A stretch of DNA of 8,444 bases, taken from CAZOGW01 sp964579415 (GTDB taxonomy: Bacteria > Actinomycetota > Acidimicrobiia > Spongiisociales > UBA5794). The number at the start of each line of letters is the position of its first letter. Position 1 is the stretch's first letter. The position numbers and the translations under genes are program-made. The notes under the pieces were generated by a model. The model made no database searches and was not told the DNA's origin. It saw nothing but the letters and a program-made list of their open reading frames with translations. Where the stretch lies: the NCBI GenBank assembly GCA_964579415.1, contig CAZOGW010000128.1, positions 1-8,444 on the forward strand. The letters run 5' to 3'. Below are positions 6,443 to 8,444 of this stretch, piece after piece.

Positions 6443-6448
6443 TAGCTT
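6443..6448 (+). promoter_or_regulatory. Candidate -10 box (TAGCTT) for comF
   Basis: TAGCTT ends eight bases before ATG 6457, and no purine-rich Shine-Dalgarno lies between. This would fit a leaderless or near-leaderless transcript. No -35 is evident. Weak, positional inference. Confidence 0.3.
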
Positions 6449-6456
6449 GCCGCGCC

Positions 6457-7041
6457 ATGTTCTGCCTTGCTTGTGGCGATTATTGCGGGGACCGGTTGTG
6501 CCAGCCCTGCCGGGCTTCGCTGCGAACGGGGGGATCGTGGGTGTCCACCGGTGGGGTCCGGGTCACCGCCGCGCTGCGGCATACCGGAGCGGCGCGGCTG
6601 CTGGTGCACCGGCTCAAGTACCGGGCGCTGCCGGGTGTCGCCGACCTGCTCGCCGAGGTCATCACTCCCGGGGTGCCCGAGGGCGCGGTGGCGCTGGTGC
6701 CGGTACCACGGGCGGTGGTGCGGCGGTGGCGTCACGGTGTCGACCCGGCACTCGCCATCGCCCGGGCGCTGTCGCAGCGCACCGGGATCCCCGTGGTCGA
6801 GGCTCTCCGTCCCGGGCTGTGGTGGCCTCATCACGCCGGGAGGGGAGGGCGGCCCCGCTCGCCGGTGCGGCTGGCGGCCCTGGGCCGGGCACGGCAGGGC
6901 TGGGTGCTCGTCGACGACGTCACCACCAGCGGCGCCACTCTGGAGGCGGCCGCGGCGACGCTGAGCGGTGTCCGGCTCGCCGTGGTGGCCACGGCACCGG
7001 GTACAATCATGGGAAGAGCTGATGCCGCGGGTGCCCGCTAG
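6457..7041 (+). CDS. comF: ComF-family phosphoribosyltransferase-like protein
   Basis: Predicted 194 residues, slightly short for the family. The N-terminal zinc ribbon has Cys3, Cys6, Cys15 and Cys18 in two CxxC pairs. HRLKYRA (51-57) and the VPVPRA segment (81-86), followed by RRWRHGVDPALAIARAL, match the ComF core. The PRPP-binding loop VLVDDVTTSGAT (150-161) is intact. ComF proteins are needed for DNA uptake in competent bacteria but are widespread in non-competent ones, where the role and any phosphoribosyl acceptor are unsettled. No other competence gene is in the window. The ATG has no Shine-Dalgarno but a possible -10 box eight bases upstream. In actinobacteria a comF gene upstream of the S30AE gene and secA is a known arrangement, which supports the call. 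Confidence 0.87.
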   Translation: MFCLACGDYCGDRLCQPCRASLRTGGSWVSTGGVRVTAALRHTGAARLLVHRLKYRALPGVADLLAEVITPGVPEGAVALVPVPRAVVRRWRHGVDPALAIARALSQRTGIPVVEALRPGLWWPHHAGRGGRPRSPVRLAALGRARQGWVLVDDVTTSGATLEAAAATLSGVRLAVVATAPGTIMGRADAAGAR

Positions 7042-7195
7042 GGCTGGCGCCCGGGAGCTGGAGGTTTCGTGGTCAGAGCCAAGACGTTCCCCCCGGGGAC
7101 GTTCACGACCACGTCCGCGCGCCAACACCACATCGATCGGGCCGGCGCCGCCGCGCCAAGGGCGGCATGTCGCAAGTCCGATGAGAGGAGAACCG
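7042..7195. other. comF-hpf gap without heptamer repeats
   Basis: This 154-base gap is GC-rich and unlike the other plus-strand gaps: it holds no heptamer units. Small features are a direct repeat GACGTTC (7083-7089 and 7098-7104), a short inverted pair GGACGT/ACGTCC (7097-7102, 7111-7116) and a six-base stem GCCGCC/GGCGGC (7147-7152, 7161-7166). A five-codon reading frame (7167-7184) overlaps an in-frame ATG at 7181. None is strong enough to name as a regulator. The hpf Shine-Dalgarno AGAGGAG is at 7184-7190. Confidence 0.5.
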
Positions 7196-7801
7196 GTGGA
7201 GATCCGGGTACACGGTAAGAACATGCAGGTCGCCGACGGGGTCCGCGCCCTTGCCGACGAGAAGGTGCGTCACTCGGGCAGGATCTTCGACGACGGTGGA
7301 TGGGCCGACGTCGAGTTCTCCGAGGCGAACAACCCCCGCCAGGCCGACGAGCGCTACCGCGTCGAGATAACGACGCTGATGAAGGGCCGGACGGTGAGGG
7401 TGGAGGCCACCGCCGTCGACGAGCGGGCCGCTCTCGACATCGCCGTCGACAAGTTCGAGCGCCGCCTGCGCAAGCTCAAGGAACGCCTCATCCAGCGCAA
7501 CCGCAACCAGCGCGCCGAGGCCGCCGCTGCCGCCGCTGCCGCCGCCGAGACCACGCTGGTCCCCGATCTCAACGGCAGCCTCACCGATCTCGGAGACGAG
7601 GACGAGACGGACGGCGAGGCGCCCCGCACCGTCACCCGCACCAAGCGCTTCGAGCTGCGCCCCATGTCGGTCGAGGAAGCCGTGCTCCAGATGGAGATGC
7701 TGGGCCACGACTTCTTCTTCTTCCTCCACGCCGACAGCGGCGATCACTCCGTCCTCTACCACCGCAAGGACGGGACCCTCGGACTGATCCAGCCGTCGTA
7801 G
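7196..7801 (+). CDS. hpf: Long-form ribosome hibernation promoting factor (HPF/RaiA, S30AE family)
   Basis: Predicted 201 residues in two domains. The N-terminal S30AE domain (1 to about 105) begins VEIRVHGKNMQV and ends in a basic helix (FERRLRKLKERLIQRNRNQR) that would sit in the 30S decoding centre. A linker with nine consecutive alanines (109-117) and an acidic stretch (about 131-141) joins it to the C-terminal dimerisation domain (about 149-200), with KRFELRPMSVEEAVLQME and HRKDGTLGLIQP. Long HPF dimerises 70S ribosomes into inactive 100S particles or protects idle ribosomes in stationary phase or stress. GTG 7196 is chosen because AGAGGAG lies five bases upstream and homologues begin at this point. 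ATG 7181 would place the Shine-Dalgarno inside the gene. Gene order just before secA is typical of actinobacteria. Confidence 0.94.
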   Translation: MEIRVHGKNMQVADGVRALADEKVRHSGRIFDDGGWADVEFSEANNPRQADERYRVEITTLMKGRTVRVEATAVDERAALDIAVDKFERRLRKLKERLIQRNRNQRAEAAAAAAAAAETTLVPDLNGSLTDLGDEDETDGEAPRTVTRTKRFELRPMSVEEAVLQMEMLGHDFFFFLHADSGDHSVLYHRKDGTLGLIQPS

Positions 7802-7803
7802 CG

Positions 7804-7853
7804 TATTACGTATCACGTATCACGTATCACGTAGTACCAAGTACCAAGTACCA
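7804..7853. repeat. Heptamer repeat array 3 (TATYACG and TACCAAG)
   Basis: Two bases after the hpf stop come TATTACG and three TATCACG units (7804-7831), then TAG, then TACCAAG twice and TACCA (7835-7853). Both unit types keep the 7-base period. Unlike arrays 1 and 2 only one arm type is present, so no long local hairpin forms. Confidence 0.9.
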
Positions 7854-7863
7854 ACCCGCCCAA

Positions 7864-7894
7864 CGGAGGCGTTGATTCCTCCGGTACCTATCAT
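7864..7894 (+). promoter_or_regulatory. Candidate secA promoter with upstream inverted repeat
   Basis: TATCAT at 7889-7894 matches five of six -10 positions and ends ten bases before the secA ATG, giving a leader of only a few bases. That fits the lack of a Shine-Dalgarno near the start. Just upstream, CGGAGG (7864-7869) and CCTCCG (7878-7883) form a perfect six-base inverted repeat around an eight-base centre, about where a -35 region would lie; it could be an operator. No -35 consensus at proper spacing. Confidence 0.4.
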
Positions 7895-7904
7895 CGAGAC
7901 CCTT

Positions 7905-8444
<540 letters not shown>

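Noticed and set aside
7167..7184. Five-codon leader peptide upstream of hpf
   Set aside because: No ribosome site, no attenuator-like codons, and such short frames are common by chance.

Overview
The window is about two-thirds G+C and has the codon use, GTG starts and short or missing leaders of a high-GC actinobacterium. The run from a Trm112-like protein and a phosphoglucose/phosphomannose isomerase through ahcY, comF and hpf to secA matches gene neighbourhoods I know from Actinomycetota (in Mycobacterium these families sit close together around sahH, the comF-like gene, the S30AE gene and secA1). The short, archaeal/Thermotoga-type AhcY suggests a deep-branching lineage such as Acidimicrobiia rather than a mycobacterium or streptomycete. 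That placement is inference.

Layout. (1) 1-3603 is a cell-envelope glycosylation block. A large GT-C-like membrane protein (104-2446) overlaps a GtrA-family membrane protein (2443-2967) by four bases. A DPM1/GtrB-like family 2 glycosyltransferase (2911-3603, minus strand) converges on them with a 57-base tail-to-tail overlap. Together they could charge a polyprenyl-phosphate with sugar, flip it, and transfer the sugar outside the membrane. (2) 3604-3725 is a divergent promoter region. (3) 3726-4921 is a coupled pair: a small Trm112-like zinc protein and a bifunctional sugar-phosphate isomerase. (4) 5027-6274 is ahcY. (5) 6457-7041 is a ComF-family phosphoribosyltransferase. (6) 7196-7801 is long-form hpf, the ribosome hibernation factor. 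(7) 7905-8444 is the first 180 codons of secA, cut by the window end. All genes after 3726 run on the plus strand.

The most unusual content lies between the genes. Three same-strand gaps (after the isomerase, after ahcY and after hpf) are filled with tandem 7-bp repeats that fit the degenerate unit TAYYRMG or its reverse complement. Each array begins at, or within two bases of, the stop codon of the gene before it. Two of the arrays fold back into near-perfect 24-25 bp hairpins that share the loop core TCCGCG. The gap between comF and hpf and the divergent gap have no such repeats. I know of no described actinobacterial element of this kind. The closest parallel is the heptameric STRR repeats of heterocystous cyanobacteria, whose unit sequence is different.

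A second structured region lies at the left edge. A hairpin, purine-rich Shine-Dalgarno and start-codon unit occurs twice in the first 106 bases, with a third perfect inverted repeat between the copies. I see no rRNA, tRNA, CRISPR array, insertion sequence or phage gene.
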